From: Fidelibacterota bacterium
GTDB taxonomy: Bacteria > Fidelibacterota > Fidelibacteria > Fidelibacterales > Fidelibacteraceae
Direction of reading: 5' to 3'
Length of the DNA stretch: 8,453 bases
Assembly (NCBI GenBank): GCA_016937825.1
Contig: JAFGVT010000190.1
Span: forward strand, 1-8,453
The notes below the pieces were generated by a model that was not told the DNA's origin, did not search any database, and saw nothing but the letters and a program-made list of their open reading frames with translations. The first letter of the stretch is position 1, and every line of letters begins with the position of its first letter. Below, in pieces: positions 1 through 5,895 of this stretch. Made by a program: the position numbers and the translations under genes.

Positions 1-1038
1 GAAACCCCGGACGAACGCATCGATACTTTTGAAAAATTACGCTTCCTTCCCGGGGCGATCACTGCCTTAGCTGAAATAGCTAAACACACTGATTATGAAC
101 TTGTTATGGTGAGCAATCAGGACGGCCTCGGGCGTCCGGATTTCCCCGAAGAGCGATTCTGGGGGCCTCATAACGCAATGCTTGAACTCCTTGAGAACGA
201 GGGAATACGCTTTTCGGAGATACTCATCGACCGTCACTATGAAGAAGAGAACGCCGCGACCCGGAAACCGAATACCGGATTGCTGACGCAGTACATGGAC
301 GGGAAGTATGATCTCGCGCGTTCCTTCGTGATCGGCGACCGCAATACCGACATGCTGCTGGCAAAGAACCTCGGAGCAAAGGGTATCTTTATCGGCGGGG
401 AAAATCCCGAAGCGGAGCTGTGCGTCGCGGCATGGAAAGAAATCCGCGATCACCTTCTCAGCCTGCACCGGACCGCATCCGTCGCCAGAAAGACGCGCGA
501 GACGGACATTCGTGTCGAGATCGACCTGGACGGCTGCGGGAACTCCGATATTTCAACCGGGATCGGTTTTTTCGACCATATGCTGGAACTGTTTTCTAAG
601 CATGCCGAGATCGATTGCATGATCCGGACCACCGGCGACCTGAAGGTGGACGAACATCACAGCATTGAAGATACCGCGCTTGTCCTGGGGGAAGCCCTCC
701 GGACAGCCCTGGGAGACAAACGCGGCATAGAGCGCTACGGATTCATGCTGCCCATGGATGAGGCGCGCGCCGAAGTGGCGCTGGACCTTTCCGGACGACC
801 CTTCTTTGAATGGGATGTCAAACTGCATAAGGACTACATCGGAGATATGCCCGCCGACATGTTCCGGCATTTTTTCAAATCCCTCAGCGATGAACTGCGC
901 TGCACACTGCACATCAGGGCAAAGGGCAAGAACGACCACCATGTCATGGAAGGCGTATTCAAGGCCTTTGCCCGCACTCTGAAGCAGGCGAAAAAGGTCA
1001 CATCGAACGAACTCCCGTCCACAAAAGGGATCCTTTGA
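1..1038 (+). CDS. hisB: Bifunctional histidinol-phosphatase / imidazoleglycerol-phosphate dehydratase (5' truncated)
   Basis: Two-domain enzyme of histidine synthesis. The N-terminal HAD phosphatase removes phosphate from histidinol phosphate; the C-terminal domain dehydrates imidazoleglycerol phosphate to imidazoleacetol phosphate. The frame is open from base 1, giving 345 visible residues; compared with the ~355-residue E. coli protein, about 16 N-terminal residues including the nucleophile motif DxDGT are missing upstream. Visible HAD motifs are VSNQDGLG (residues 36-43), the lysine in RKPNTG (near 88) and GDRNTD (112-117). The dehydratase half starts near residue 165 and has both metal-binding motifs, DEHHSIED (217-224) and NDHH (311-314), plus FFDHML (190-195) and a normal TKGIL end. 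Odd point: the loop that carries Cys-x-His and Cys-x-Cys zinc ligands in E. coli reads IDRHYEEENAATRKP, keeping only the His. A fused HisB suggests Bacteroidota or a gammaproteobacterium; the loop favours the former. First visible gene of the his operon. Confidence 0.97.
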   Translation, partial: ETPDERIDTFEKLRFLPGAITALAEIAKHTDYELVMVSNQDGLGRPDFPEERFWGPHNAMLELLENEGIRFSEILIDRHYEEENAATRKPNTGLLTQYMDGKYDLARSFVIGDRNTDMLLAKNLGAKGIFIGGENPEAELCVAAWKEIRDHLLSLHRTASVARKTRETDIRVEIDLDGCGNSDISTGIGFFDHMLELFSKHAEIDCMIRTTGDLKVDEHHSIEDTALVLGEALRTALGDKRGIERYGFMLPMDEARAEVALDLSGRPFFEWDVKLHKDYIGDMPADMFRHFFKSLSDELRCTLHIRAKGKNDHHVMEGVFKAFARTLKQAKKVTSNELPSTKGIL

Positions 1039-1634
1039 TGGCGGTAGCGGTCATAAAATACAACGCCGGGAACATCCGGTCGGTCACGATCGCCCTGGAA
1101 CGCCTTGGCGTAAGGGGCACGGTCACGGATGACCCCGAAACGATCCGCAAGGCGGAAAAAGTCATTTTCCCGGGTGTCGGCGAGGCCTCCTCGGCGATGG
1201 CTTACCTCAGGTCCCGCGGTCTGGACACCTTGATCCGCTCCCTGGAACAGCCGGTTCTGGGGATCTGCCTTGGCCTGCAGCTGATGTGTCGCCGTTCGGA
1301 AGAAGGCGATACCGATTGTCTCGGCATTTTCGATACGGACGTCACGCTTTTCCCGGCGGAGGACAAGGTGCCGCATATGGGCTGGAATACCGTCACGCAG
1401 CTGCGCGGACCCCTGTTCGAGGGTATTCCCGAAGCTTCGTTTATGTATTTCGTCCACAGCTACGCCGCCGCAAGGTGCAGTCAAAGCACGGCGCAAACGG
1501 ACTATATTCGTCCCTTTGCGTCCGCCCTGCAAAAGGATAATTTTTTCGCCCTGCAGTTCCATCCGGAAAAAAGCGGCGAGCTCGGACAGCGGATCCTGAA
1601 GAATTTTTTAATGCTTGAAAAGGGTGCGGTATGA
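1038..1634 (+). CDS. hisH: Imidazole glycerol phosphate synthase, glutamine amidotransferase subunit HisH
   Basis: Class I glutamine amidotransferase (198 aa) that releases ammonia from glutamine and passes it to HisF, its partner in the cytoplasmic IGP synthase complex. The nucleophile lies in GICLGLQ (Cys77) and the other triad members in QFHPEKS (His175, Glu177). The oxyanion region PGVGEASSAM is at 45-54, and PHMGWN (112-117) is typical of HisH. Length is normal for the family. I chose the ATG at 1038, which shares its A with the hisB stop TGA; a TTG just before it at 1035 is also in frame. An AGGGA ribosome site at 1026-1030 lies 7 bases upstream of the ATG. The 1-base overlap implies translational coupling with hisB. 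No anomalies were seen. Confidence 0.97.
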   Translation: MAVAVIKYNAGNIRSVTIALERLGVRGTVTDDPETIRKAEKVIFPGVGEASSAMAYLRSRGLDTLIRSLEQPVLGICLGLQLMCRRSEEGDTDCLGIFDTDVTLFPAEDKVPHMGWNTVTQLRGPLFEGIPEASFMYFVHSYAAARCSQSTAQTDYIRPFASALQKDNFFALQFHPEKSGELGQRILKNFLMLEKGAV

Positions 1635-2359
1635 TCGATATAATTCCCGCCATCGATATCATGGACGGAAAATGCGTCCGGCTGACCCGCGGAGACTATG
1701 CAACAAAAACAATCTATGACCGCGAGCCGGCGGAGATGGCGAAACGCTTTCAGGATGCGGGGATGCGCCGCCTGCACTGTGTGGACCTTGATGGCGCCCG
1801 TGCGGGCCGCATCGTGAATGCCGACGCCGTGGAAAGGATCTGCCGGGAAACGTCTCTGAAGGTGGATTTCGGCGGCGGCATCAAATCCGACGCGGATCTG
1901 CTGACGGCCTTCTCCCTCGGCGTCGTCCAGGTGACCGCCGGCAGTATCGCCGCGCTCGAACCGCAGACCGTGACACGCTGGATCCATCATTTCGGTCCCG
2001 AAAAGATCATTCTCGGCGCCGATTTCAAATACGGAAAGATCGCCATATCGGGCTGGCAGGAATCGACGGACCTAGACCTGATGATCTTTCTTGACGATTA
2101 TATTTCCCGCGGGATCAGGACGGTCATCAGCACGGACATTTCCCGCGACGGCATGCTCGAAGGTAGCGCCGAAAAGGTGTACGAAACGATCCGGAAGCGT
2201 TTTCCCGGAATTTATCTGATCGCCAGCGGAGGCATTTCCTCCATGGAGGACATCCGCCGGCTTGACGCGCTCGGCGTCAGCGGCGTGATCGTCGGGAAAG
2301 CCTTCTATGAAGAGAGGATCACATTGAATGACATTGCGGAGTATATAGGATCATGCTGA
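1631..2359 (+). CDS. hisA: ProFAR isomerase HisA
   Basis: 1-(5-phosphoribosyl)-5-[(5-phosphoribosylamino)methylideneamino]imidazole-4-carboxamide isomerase, a (beta/alpha)8 barrel of 242 aa that performs the Amadori rearrangement of ProFAR to PRFAR, the substrate of HisF/HisH. The two catalytic aspartates are present: Asp9 in PAIDIMDGKCVRL and Asp131 in GADFKYGKIAISGW. Phosphate-binding segments are DFGGGIK (79-85), TAGS (102-105), TDISRDGMLEG (168-178) and ASGGISS (198-204). The end of the barrel, GVSGVIVGKAFYE, is normal. The start ATG overlaps the hisH stop as ATGA (4 bases), with AAAAGGG at 1618-1624 as ribosome site. It resembles HisA rather than its paralogue HisF because of the DLDGA and GKAFYE segments. 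It acts in the cytoplasm, presumably as a monomer. Confidence 0.97.
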   Translation: MIDIIPAIDIMDGKCVRLTRGDYATKTIYDREPAEMAKRFQDAGMRRLHCVDLDGARAGRIVNADAVERICRETSLKVDFGGGIKSDADLLTAFSLGVVQVTAGSIAALEPQTVTRWIHHFGPEKIILGADFKYGKIAISGWQESTDLDLMIFLDDYISRGIRTVISTDISRDGMLEGSAEKVYETIRKRFPGIYLIASGGISSMEDIRRLDALGVSGVIVGKAFYEERITLNDIAEYIGSC

Positions 2360-3111
2360 CAAAACGCATCATACCCTGCCTGGATATCCGGGACGGACAA
2401 ACCGTTAAGGGAGTGAACTTCGTGAATATCCGCCGTGCGGGGGACCCGGTGGAGCTCGCGCGGGCTTATGCCGCGACGGGAGCGGACGAACTGGCTTTTC
2501 TCGATATCACCGCAACGATCGAGAAGCGGAAAACCTTTGCGGAGCTGGTCGCCAGGATCGCGCACGCCATCAATATTCCCTTCACGGTCGGCGGCGGGAT
2601 CCGGAGTGCGGACGATGTCGCCCGTCTCCTGGACGCCGGAGCGGATAAGATCACGGTCAATTCCGCCGCCGTACGCGACCCCGGGATCATCGATACCCTG
2701 GCAAGCCGTTTCGGCAGCCAGTGCATTGTGCTGGCGGTCGACTGCAAACGGCAGGCCGGAAGATCGATCGTCTTTCTCGACGGAGGCCGGACCCCCACGT
2801 CCCGCACAACGCTCGAATGGGCAAAGGAGGCGGTGAGCCGGGGAGCGGGGGAGATATTGCTGACCTCCATGGACCATGACGGCACCAAGCAGGGCTTTGC
2901 CCTTGACATTACCCGGGATGTTTCGGAAGGTGTGAACGTTCCGGTGATCGCCTCCGGCGGCGCCGGGAACTGCGCCCATTTCGCAGAGGTGTTCGAGACG
3001 GCAAAGGCGGATGCGGCTCTGGCCGCAAGTATATTCCATTTCGGGGAAATTTCGATCCCCGATCTGAAGACCTATCTTCATGAACGTCATATCCCCGTGA
3101 GATTAACATAA
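2353..3111 (+). CDS. hisF: Imidazole glycerol phosphate synthase, cyclase subunit HisF
   Basis: (beta/alpha)8-barrel cyclase of 252 aa that uses ammonia from HisH to turn PRFAR into imidazoleglycerol phosphate and AICAR; AICAR feeds purine synthesis. The catalytic aspartates sit at the usual numbers, Asp11 in IPCLDIRDG and Asp130 in LAVDCKR. Other family signatures are KGVNFVNIRRAGDP (19-32), TVGGGIRS (78-85), TVNSAAV (101-107), TSMDHDGTKQGF and ASGGAGN. It starts inside the last codons of hisA (7-base overlap). Ribosome-site candidates are weak: AGGA at 2347-2350 is close to the ATG and GGAG at 2338-2341 is far, so coupling to hisA translation probably matters. No missing key residue was seen. 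The catalytic position reads VDCK where many homologues have DAK; this is a conservative change next to the aspartate. Confidence 0.97.
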   Translation: MLTKRIIPCLDIRDGQTVKGVNFVNIRRAGDPVELARAYAATGADELAFLDITATIEKRKTFAELVARIAHAINIPFTVGGGIRSADDVARLLDAGADKITVNSAAVRDPGIIDTLASRFGSQCIVLAVDCKRQAGRSIVFLDGGRTPTSRTTLEWAKEAVSRGAGEILLTSMDHDGTKQGFALDITRDVSEGVNVPVIASGGAGNCAHFAEVFETAKADAALAASIFHFGEISIPDLKTYLHERHIPVRLT

Positions 3112-3115
3112 AGGA
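3110..3115 (+). promoter_or_regulatory. Ribosome binding site of hisIE
   Basis: AAAGGA lies 6 bases before the hisIE ATG and overlaps the hisF stop codon TAA. It is one of the clearest Shine-Dalgarno sites in the operon and fixes the hisIE start at 3122. It occurs at the only junction in this his cluster where the genes do not overlap. Confidence 0.7.
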
Positions 3116-3121
3116 AACTAC

Positions 3122-3718
3122 ATGAACTTGGATTTTAAAAAAGGAAAAGGGCTGGTCCCCGCGATCATCCAGGATGACCGGAACGATAAAGTGCTGATGC
3201 TCGGCTATATGAACAGGGAATCCTATGAACGCTCCCTTGATTCAGGGAAGGTCACTTTTTACAGCCGGTCGCGGAAGATCCTCTGGACCAAAGGCGAAAC
3301 ATCCGGGAATTATCTCAGGATCGTCAGCATGACCCCGGATTGCGACGGCGACACGCTGCTGGTACGGGCGATCCCCGAAGGCCCCGTCTGCCATACCGGC
3401 GACGACACCTGCTTCGGCGACGTGAATCCCGATTTCTCGCGTTTTATTGAAGAACTCGAACGCATCATTGCGGACCGCAAGGCCAACCCGGTCTCCGGAT
3501 CCTATACGACATCCCTCCTGGAAAAAGGCGTCGCAAAGATCGCCCAGAAGGTCGGAGAGGAAGCCACGGAAGTCGTGATCGAAGCCATGCGCGATCATAA
3601 CGATCTTTTGAAGGAAGAGCTTTCCGATCTTATGTATCATGTCCTGGTCCTGATGGCCGCAAAGAATATCAGCCTCGACGATATCAATCTCATCCTGATG
3701 AACCGGCATCAGCGCTAA
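3122..3718 (+). CDS. hisIE: Bifunctional phosphoribosyl-AMP cyclohydrolase / phosphoribosyl-ATP pyrophosphatase
   Basis: Fused enzyme (198 aa) for the second and third steps of histidine synthesis. The C-terminal HisE domain converts PR-ATP to PR-AMP; the N-terminal HisI domain opens the adenine ring to give ProFAR for HisA. HisI (about 1-105) shows MLGYMN (26-31), VTFYSRSR..LWTKGETSGN (44-63), the metal motif DCDGDTLL (73-80) and GPVCHTGDDTCF (87-98), with Cys74, Cys90 and Cys97 as likely zinc ligands. HisE (about 106-198) has the helical NTP pyrophosphatase motifs KVGEEATEVVIEA (143-155) and EELSDLMYHVLVLM (165-178). The length matches fused HisIE proteins. Last gene of the operon in this window. 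No strong terminator follows, only a weak AT-rich hairpin at 3760-3778. Confidence 0.97.
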   Translation: MNLDFKKGKGLVPAIIQDDRNDKVLMLGYMNRESYERSLDSGKVTFYSRSRKILWTKGETSGNYLRIVSMTPDCDGDTLLVRAIPEGPVCHTGDDTCFGDVNPDFSRFIEELERIIADRKANPVSGSYTTSLLEKGVAKIAQKVGEEATEVVIEAMRDHNDLLKEELSDLMYHVLVLMAAKNISLDDINLILMNRHQR

Positions 3719-3760
3719 GCCCGCCGGACTGCCGCGCATATTTTAAAAGCCGATATGATG

Positions 3761-3828
3761 AATATTAATGAAATATTCGGTATTGATTACGAATAGAATA
3801 ATATTATCATAATATTCTTGTCAATATT
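3761..3828. repeat. Five AATATT copies in an AT-rich block upstream of tRNA-Asn
   Basis: AATATT, which is its own reverse complement, starts at 3761, 3772, 3800, 3811 and 3823, giving spacings of 11, 28, 11 and 12 bases, roughly one helical turn. The first two copies form the inverted repeat GAATATT/AATATTC (3760-3766 and 3772-3778, 5-base loop). The next two form AATATTAT-C-ATAATATT (3800-3816). The block lies directly upstream of, and partly overlaps, the -35 side of the tRNA promoter. It could act as an UP element, a curved segment or a protein-binding array. It could also be chance in very AT-rich DNA, since such hexamers are common there. No T-run follows the first hairpin, so it is a poor terminator for the his operon. 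Confidence 0.45.
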
Positions 3829-3846
3829 GCGTGATGATGGTATATT
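3818..3846 (+). promoter_or_regulatory. Promoter of tRNA-Asn
   Basis: TTGTCA (3818-3823) and TATATT (3841-3846) are separated by exactly 17 bases; each matches the sigma70 consensus at five of six positions. The same DNA can be read as a Bacteroidota-type promoter: TTG at 3818-3820, 20 bases, then TATATTTC (3841-3848), one mismatch from TAnnTTTG. Either reading puts the start of transcription around 3853, about 10 bases before the mature tRNA. The upstream flank is AT-rich. This is the best promoter in the window. Confidence 0.65.
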
Positions 3847-3863
3847 TCTGATGATTGATAAGA

Positions 3864-3935
3864 TGGGATGTGGTCTAAAGGCAAGGCGCTCGGCTGTTAA
3901 CCGAGAAGATAGGGGTTCGATTCCCTTCATCCCAG
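3864..3935 (+). tRNA. tRNA-Asn, anticodon GTT
   Basis: A 72-base cloverleaf folds completely by eye. The acceptor stem is TGGGATG with CATCCCA (3864-3870 and 3928-3934). The D arm is GTCT/AGGC with a 7-base loop containing GG. The anticodon stem is CTCGG/CCGAG around loop CTGTTAA, so the anticodon is GTT. The variable loop is 5 bases, and the T arm is AGGGG, TTCGATT, CCCTT with one G-T pair. The discriminator base is G73 at 3935, as in other bacterial tRNA-Asn; it is followed by CAA, so the CCA end is not encoded and must be added. The wobble base G34 makes this a substrate for queuosine modification, whose precursor genes lie 1.5 kb downstream. It has its own promoter and terminator. Confidence 0.95.
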
Positions 3936-3939
3936 CAAG

Positions 3940-3967
3940 AAGCTGACCGGACGCGAGTCGGCTTTTT
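3940..3967 (+). terminator. Intrinsic terminator after tRNA-Asn
   Basis: AAGCTGAC (3940-3947) pairs over all eight positions, with one G-T pair, to GTCGGCTT (3957-3964) around a 9-base loop, and a run of five T ends at 3967. It begins 5 bases after the discriminator base of the tRNA, so it terminates the tRNA transcript and separates it from the aspartate kinase gene. Confidence 0.8.
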
Positions 3968-4008
3968 ACTATAAGCTGCAATGGACATTTGCGGCGTCAC
4001 CCGGTCAC

Positions 4009-4014
4009 GGAGAG
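4009..4014 (+). promoter_or_regulatory. Ribosome binding site that sets the aspartate kinase start
   Basis: GGAGAG lies 5 bases before the ATG at 4020. The upstream in-frame ATG at 3981 would add 13 residues with no family similarity (MDICGVTRSRRES) and has no comparable ribosome site. The ATG at 4020 puts the conserved KFGG motif at residues 7-10, as is usual in this family. Confidence 0.7.
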
Positions 4015-4019
4015 AAAGC

Positions 4020-5390
4020 ATGTCATACCATGTACTGAAATTCGGGGGGTCCAATCTGAAGAAACGGGATGATATCCTCCGGATCATCGAGGTGATCGGA
4101 AAATACGACACCCCGCTCGTCATCGTGGTCTCGGCGTTTTACGGCGTCACCGACATGCTGATCGAGGCATTGGATCGGGTTAAAACGGATGAATCGGCGA
4201 TCGCGCCCCTGATGGACAAACTCTTGTCGATGAAACGCGAAACCCTGGAGAACGTGCTTGGCGACGATGAGGCCGTCGAAACCCTTTACGCCGGCATCGT
4301 GGCAAGGACCGCAAAGCTCAGGCAGTATTTGCAGGGGGTCAGTTTCTTCGGCGATACGCCGGATTTCATTTCCGATACCGTTCTGAGTTACGGAGAACGC
4401 CTGAGTTCCCTGATGCTCACCTCGCTCCTGCGGCATTTTGGGGTGGAGGCCGTTGAACTGATCCCCGAGGCGCTGGGCCTGATCACGGACGGCGAATACG
4501 GAAATGCCAGCGTCGATTTTTCCAGGGCCAAACCACAGGTAAAAGCGGCGATAAAAGGGAAACGCATTGTGATCGTACCGGGATTCTACGGCGTTTCGCA
4601 GGAAGGTAAAACGACCCTGCTCGGACGCGGAGGAAGCGATTATTCCGCGGCCGCCATCGCCCGCTGCATCGATGCGGAAAGCCTGGATCTTTTTAAAGAT
4701 GTCGACGGCTTTCTGACCGGGGATCCCCGTTTCGTCGACGCGCCCCGGCGCATCGAAAAGCTGAGCTACATGGAATCGGCCGAACTGTCCTATTTCGGCG
4801 CAAAAATTTTGCATCCCCGGACCGTAGAGCCCCTCAGGGAAGCGGGCATTCCGATCCGCATCTACAATATTGCGACGGTGGAGGATCTTTCCCGTCCGCT
4901 GACAACCATACAGAAAGCCTCCGGGATCCATGACGACGTGATCAAGAGCGTGACCTTTAGCGACGATATCGGCATTCTGAAACTGAAAGGGGCCGGGATC
5001 GGGAACAAGCCGGGCATTCTCTCGAAAGTCAGTTCCGCCCTCGATCACGCCGGGATCAATATCAAGTCCGTCATCACCTCACAGACCACGATCAACATTC
5101 TGATCGAGACGGCCTATCTGGCGTCGTCGTCGCAGCTTGTCAGAGATCTGGAACTTCATGCCGTCAGCGAGATCATTGTGGAGAAAGACATTTCGGTGAT
5201 CGCGGCCGTCGGGAACGGCATCATGGAGAAAGTAGGGCTTGCCGGACGCATCTTTACCGCCGTTTCCCAGAAAGGGATCAACATTGAGATCATTTCCGTC
5301 GGAGCGTCCCCCGTCGCCGCCTATTTCATCGTAAAACGAAGCGACAGGGCCGCGACCATCCGGGCGATCCATGACGAATATGTGAAATGA
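4020..5390 (+). CDS. Aspartate kinase (monofunctional, two ACT domains)
   Basis: Phosphorylates L-aspartate to aspartyl phosphate, the first committed step to lysine/diaminopimelate, threonine and methionine. The protein has 456 aa, about the size of monofunctional aspartokinases, with no fused homoserine dehydrogenase. The amino-acid kinase domain (about 4-290) shows VLKFGGSN (5-12), SYGERLSS (123-130), TLLGRGGSDYSAA (199-211), DVDGFLTGDPR (227-237) and YFGAKILHPRT (258-268). Two ACT domains follow (about 315-380 and 390-456; the second has VGNGIMEKVGLAGRIFTAVS), so feedback inhibition by lysine and/or threonine is expected; which one cannot be read from the sequence. Odd point: the usual KFGG[ST]S motif is KFGGSN. 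It stands alone between the tRNA terminator and queD; a possible -7 element GACATTTG lies at 3984-3991, without a convincing -33 partner. It could be named lysC, but paralogues outside the window cannot be excluded. Confidence 0.95.
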   Translation: MSYHVLKFGGSNLKKRDDILRIIEVIGKYDTPLVIVVSAFYGVTDMLIEALDRVKTDESAIAPLMDKLLSMKRETLENVLGDDEAVETLYAGIVARTAKLRQYLQGVSFFGDTPDFISDTVLSYGERLSSLMLTSLLRHFGVEAVELIPEALGLITDGEYGNASVDFSRAKPQVKAAIKGKRIVIVPGFYGVSQEGKTTLLGRGGSDYSAAAIARCIDAESLDLFKDVDGFLTGDPRFVDAPRRIEKLSYMESAELSYFGAKILHPRTVEPLREAGIPIRIYNIATVEDLSRPLTTIQKASGIHDDVIKSVTFSDDIGILKLKGAGIGNKPGILSKVSSALDHAGINIKSVITSQTTINILIETAYLASSSQLVRDLELHAVSEIIVEKDISVIAAVGNGIMEKVGLAGRIFTAVSQKGINIEIISVGASPVAAYFIVKRSDRAATIRAIHDEYVK

Positions 5391-5406
5391 AACGGCGCCG
5401 CCGTTT
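5390..5406 (+). terminator. Hairpin at the end of the aspartate kinase gene, possible terminator
   Basis: AAACGGC (5390-5396), loop GCC, GCCGTTT (5400-5406) form a perfect 7-bp stem starting on the last base of the stop codon. Only three T are present, inside the stem, and the next bases are CCGCC, so it lacks a proper T-run. It may attenuate or protect the 3' end rather than terminate. Confidence 0.35.
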
Positions 5407-5443
5407 CCGCCTGCAGGATCGTATCCGATCGCATTAAAATCAT

Positions 5444-5474
5444 TTTGGTATTTGACATATTTGTTCTATCTTCG
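5444..5474 (+). promoter_or_regulatory. Candidate Bacteroidota-type promoter of queDEC
   Basis: TTTG (5444-5447), then 19 bases, then TATCTTCG (5467-5474), which has one mismatch from the -7 consensus TAnnTTTG; the spacing fits the known range. A competing TTGACA at 5452-5457 is a perfect sigma70 -35 box, but the DNA 17 bases further (GACGAT) is a poor -10. If the -7 element is real, transcription starts close to 5480, which affects the choice of queD start codon. It lies in an AT-rich dip between two GC-rich genes. Confidence 0.4.
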
Positions 5475-5478
5475 GACG

Positions 5479-5895
5479 ATGAAAAAAGGAAAACTGACAT
5501 TGGAACTCACAAAGATCTTTCATTTCGATATGGCGCACCGCCTCAGCTTTCATGAAGGGAAATGCAGAAATCTGCACGGACATACCTATCGGCTGGAAGT
5601 GACCTTGAGCGGAGACGCGGACGAGAACGGCATGGTGATTGACTTCAATGAAATGAAACGCCTCATCGACGAACGCGTTGTGGACGTTCTGGACCATGCA
5701 ACGGTCATCTATCATGATGATGCGCTGCTGATGAACGCCTTTCCCAAAGAGTTGAAACACGTGGTCTTTCCATTCGAGGTCACCGCGGAGAACCTTTGTA
5801 TCTGGATCTATGATCAGCTGGACGATGCGGGATTAAACATTAAACAGGTTGTAATATGGGAAACGGAAAACAGCAAAGCAGTTTATACAAGATAA
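5479..5895 (+). CDS. queD: 6-carboxy-5,6,7,8-tetrahydropterin synthase QueD
   Basis: First enzyme specific to queuosine and other 7-deazapurines: it converts 7,8-dihydroneopterin triphosphate to 6-carboxytetrahydropterin (CPH4). With the ATG at 5479 it has 138 aa, normal for the PTPS/QueD family. Zinc ligands are His20 (FDMAHRL), His33 and His35 (NLHGHTY). The catalytic Cys29 lies in GKCRNLHGH, which marks QueD rather than eukaryotic-type pyruvoyltetrahydropterin synthase; the Asp72-His73 pair is in DVLDHATV, and VTAENL (101-106) and a Glu in VIWETEN complete the site. Small variants are FDMAH for the usual FxAAH. The start is uncertain: ATG 5479 has little ribosome site, while TTG 5500, giving MELTKIFHF, has AAGGA 9 bases upstream and matches the usual N-terminus of the family. 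The 3' end overlaps queE by 40 bases. Confidence 0.95.
   Translation: MKKGKLTLELTKIFHFDMAHRLSFHEGKCRNLHGHTYRLEVTLSGDADENGMVIDFNEMKRLIDERVVDVLDHATVIYHDDALLMNAFPKELKHVVFPFEVTAENLCIWIYDQLDDAGLNIKQVVIWETENSKAVYTR
5486..5490 (+). promoter_or_regulatory. Possible ribosome site for an alternative queD start
   Basis: AAGGA lies 9 bases before an in-frame TTG at 5500-5502. Using that TTG would give a 131-residue QueD beginning MELTKIFHF. It also leaves room for a short 5' leader if transcription starts near 5480, which would be too late for the ATG at 5479 unless that start is leaderless. Confidence 0.4.

Noticed and set aside
834..1562. Long minus-strand open frame (242 codons) opposite hisB/hisH
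   Set aside because: It lies antisense to two well-supported genes, shows no recognisable motif, and is expected from GC-rich codon usage.
2305..3090. Minus-strand open frame of 261 codons opposite hisF
   Set aside because: The hisF frame carries all catalytic residues; the antisense translation is low-complexity in charged and Gly residues and resembles no family.
3760..3778. Intrinsic terminator of the his operon
   Set aside because: The GAATATT/AATATTC stem is all AT except one pair and is not followed by a T-run.
3760..3830. CRISPR or IS-end interpretation of the inverted repeats near the tRNA
   Set aside because: Repeats are only six to eight bases, AT-only, with no spacers, no flanking target duplication and no transposase or cas gene in the window.
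3984..3991. GACATTTG as a -7 promoter element for the aspartate kinase gene
   Set aside because: One mismatch from TAnnTTTG, but no TTG or TTTG lies 19-21 bases upstream, so it is kept only as a note.
4023..5048. Minus-strand open frame of 341 codons opposite the aspartate kinase gene
   Set aside because: Shadow of the kinase coding frame; no family similarity and no ribosome site considered convincing.
5391..5478. preQ1 riboswitch before queD
   Set aside because: The gap contains two short hairpins but no C-rich loop and A-rich tail arrangement of preQ1-I, and it is too short and unstructured for the larger classes.
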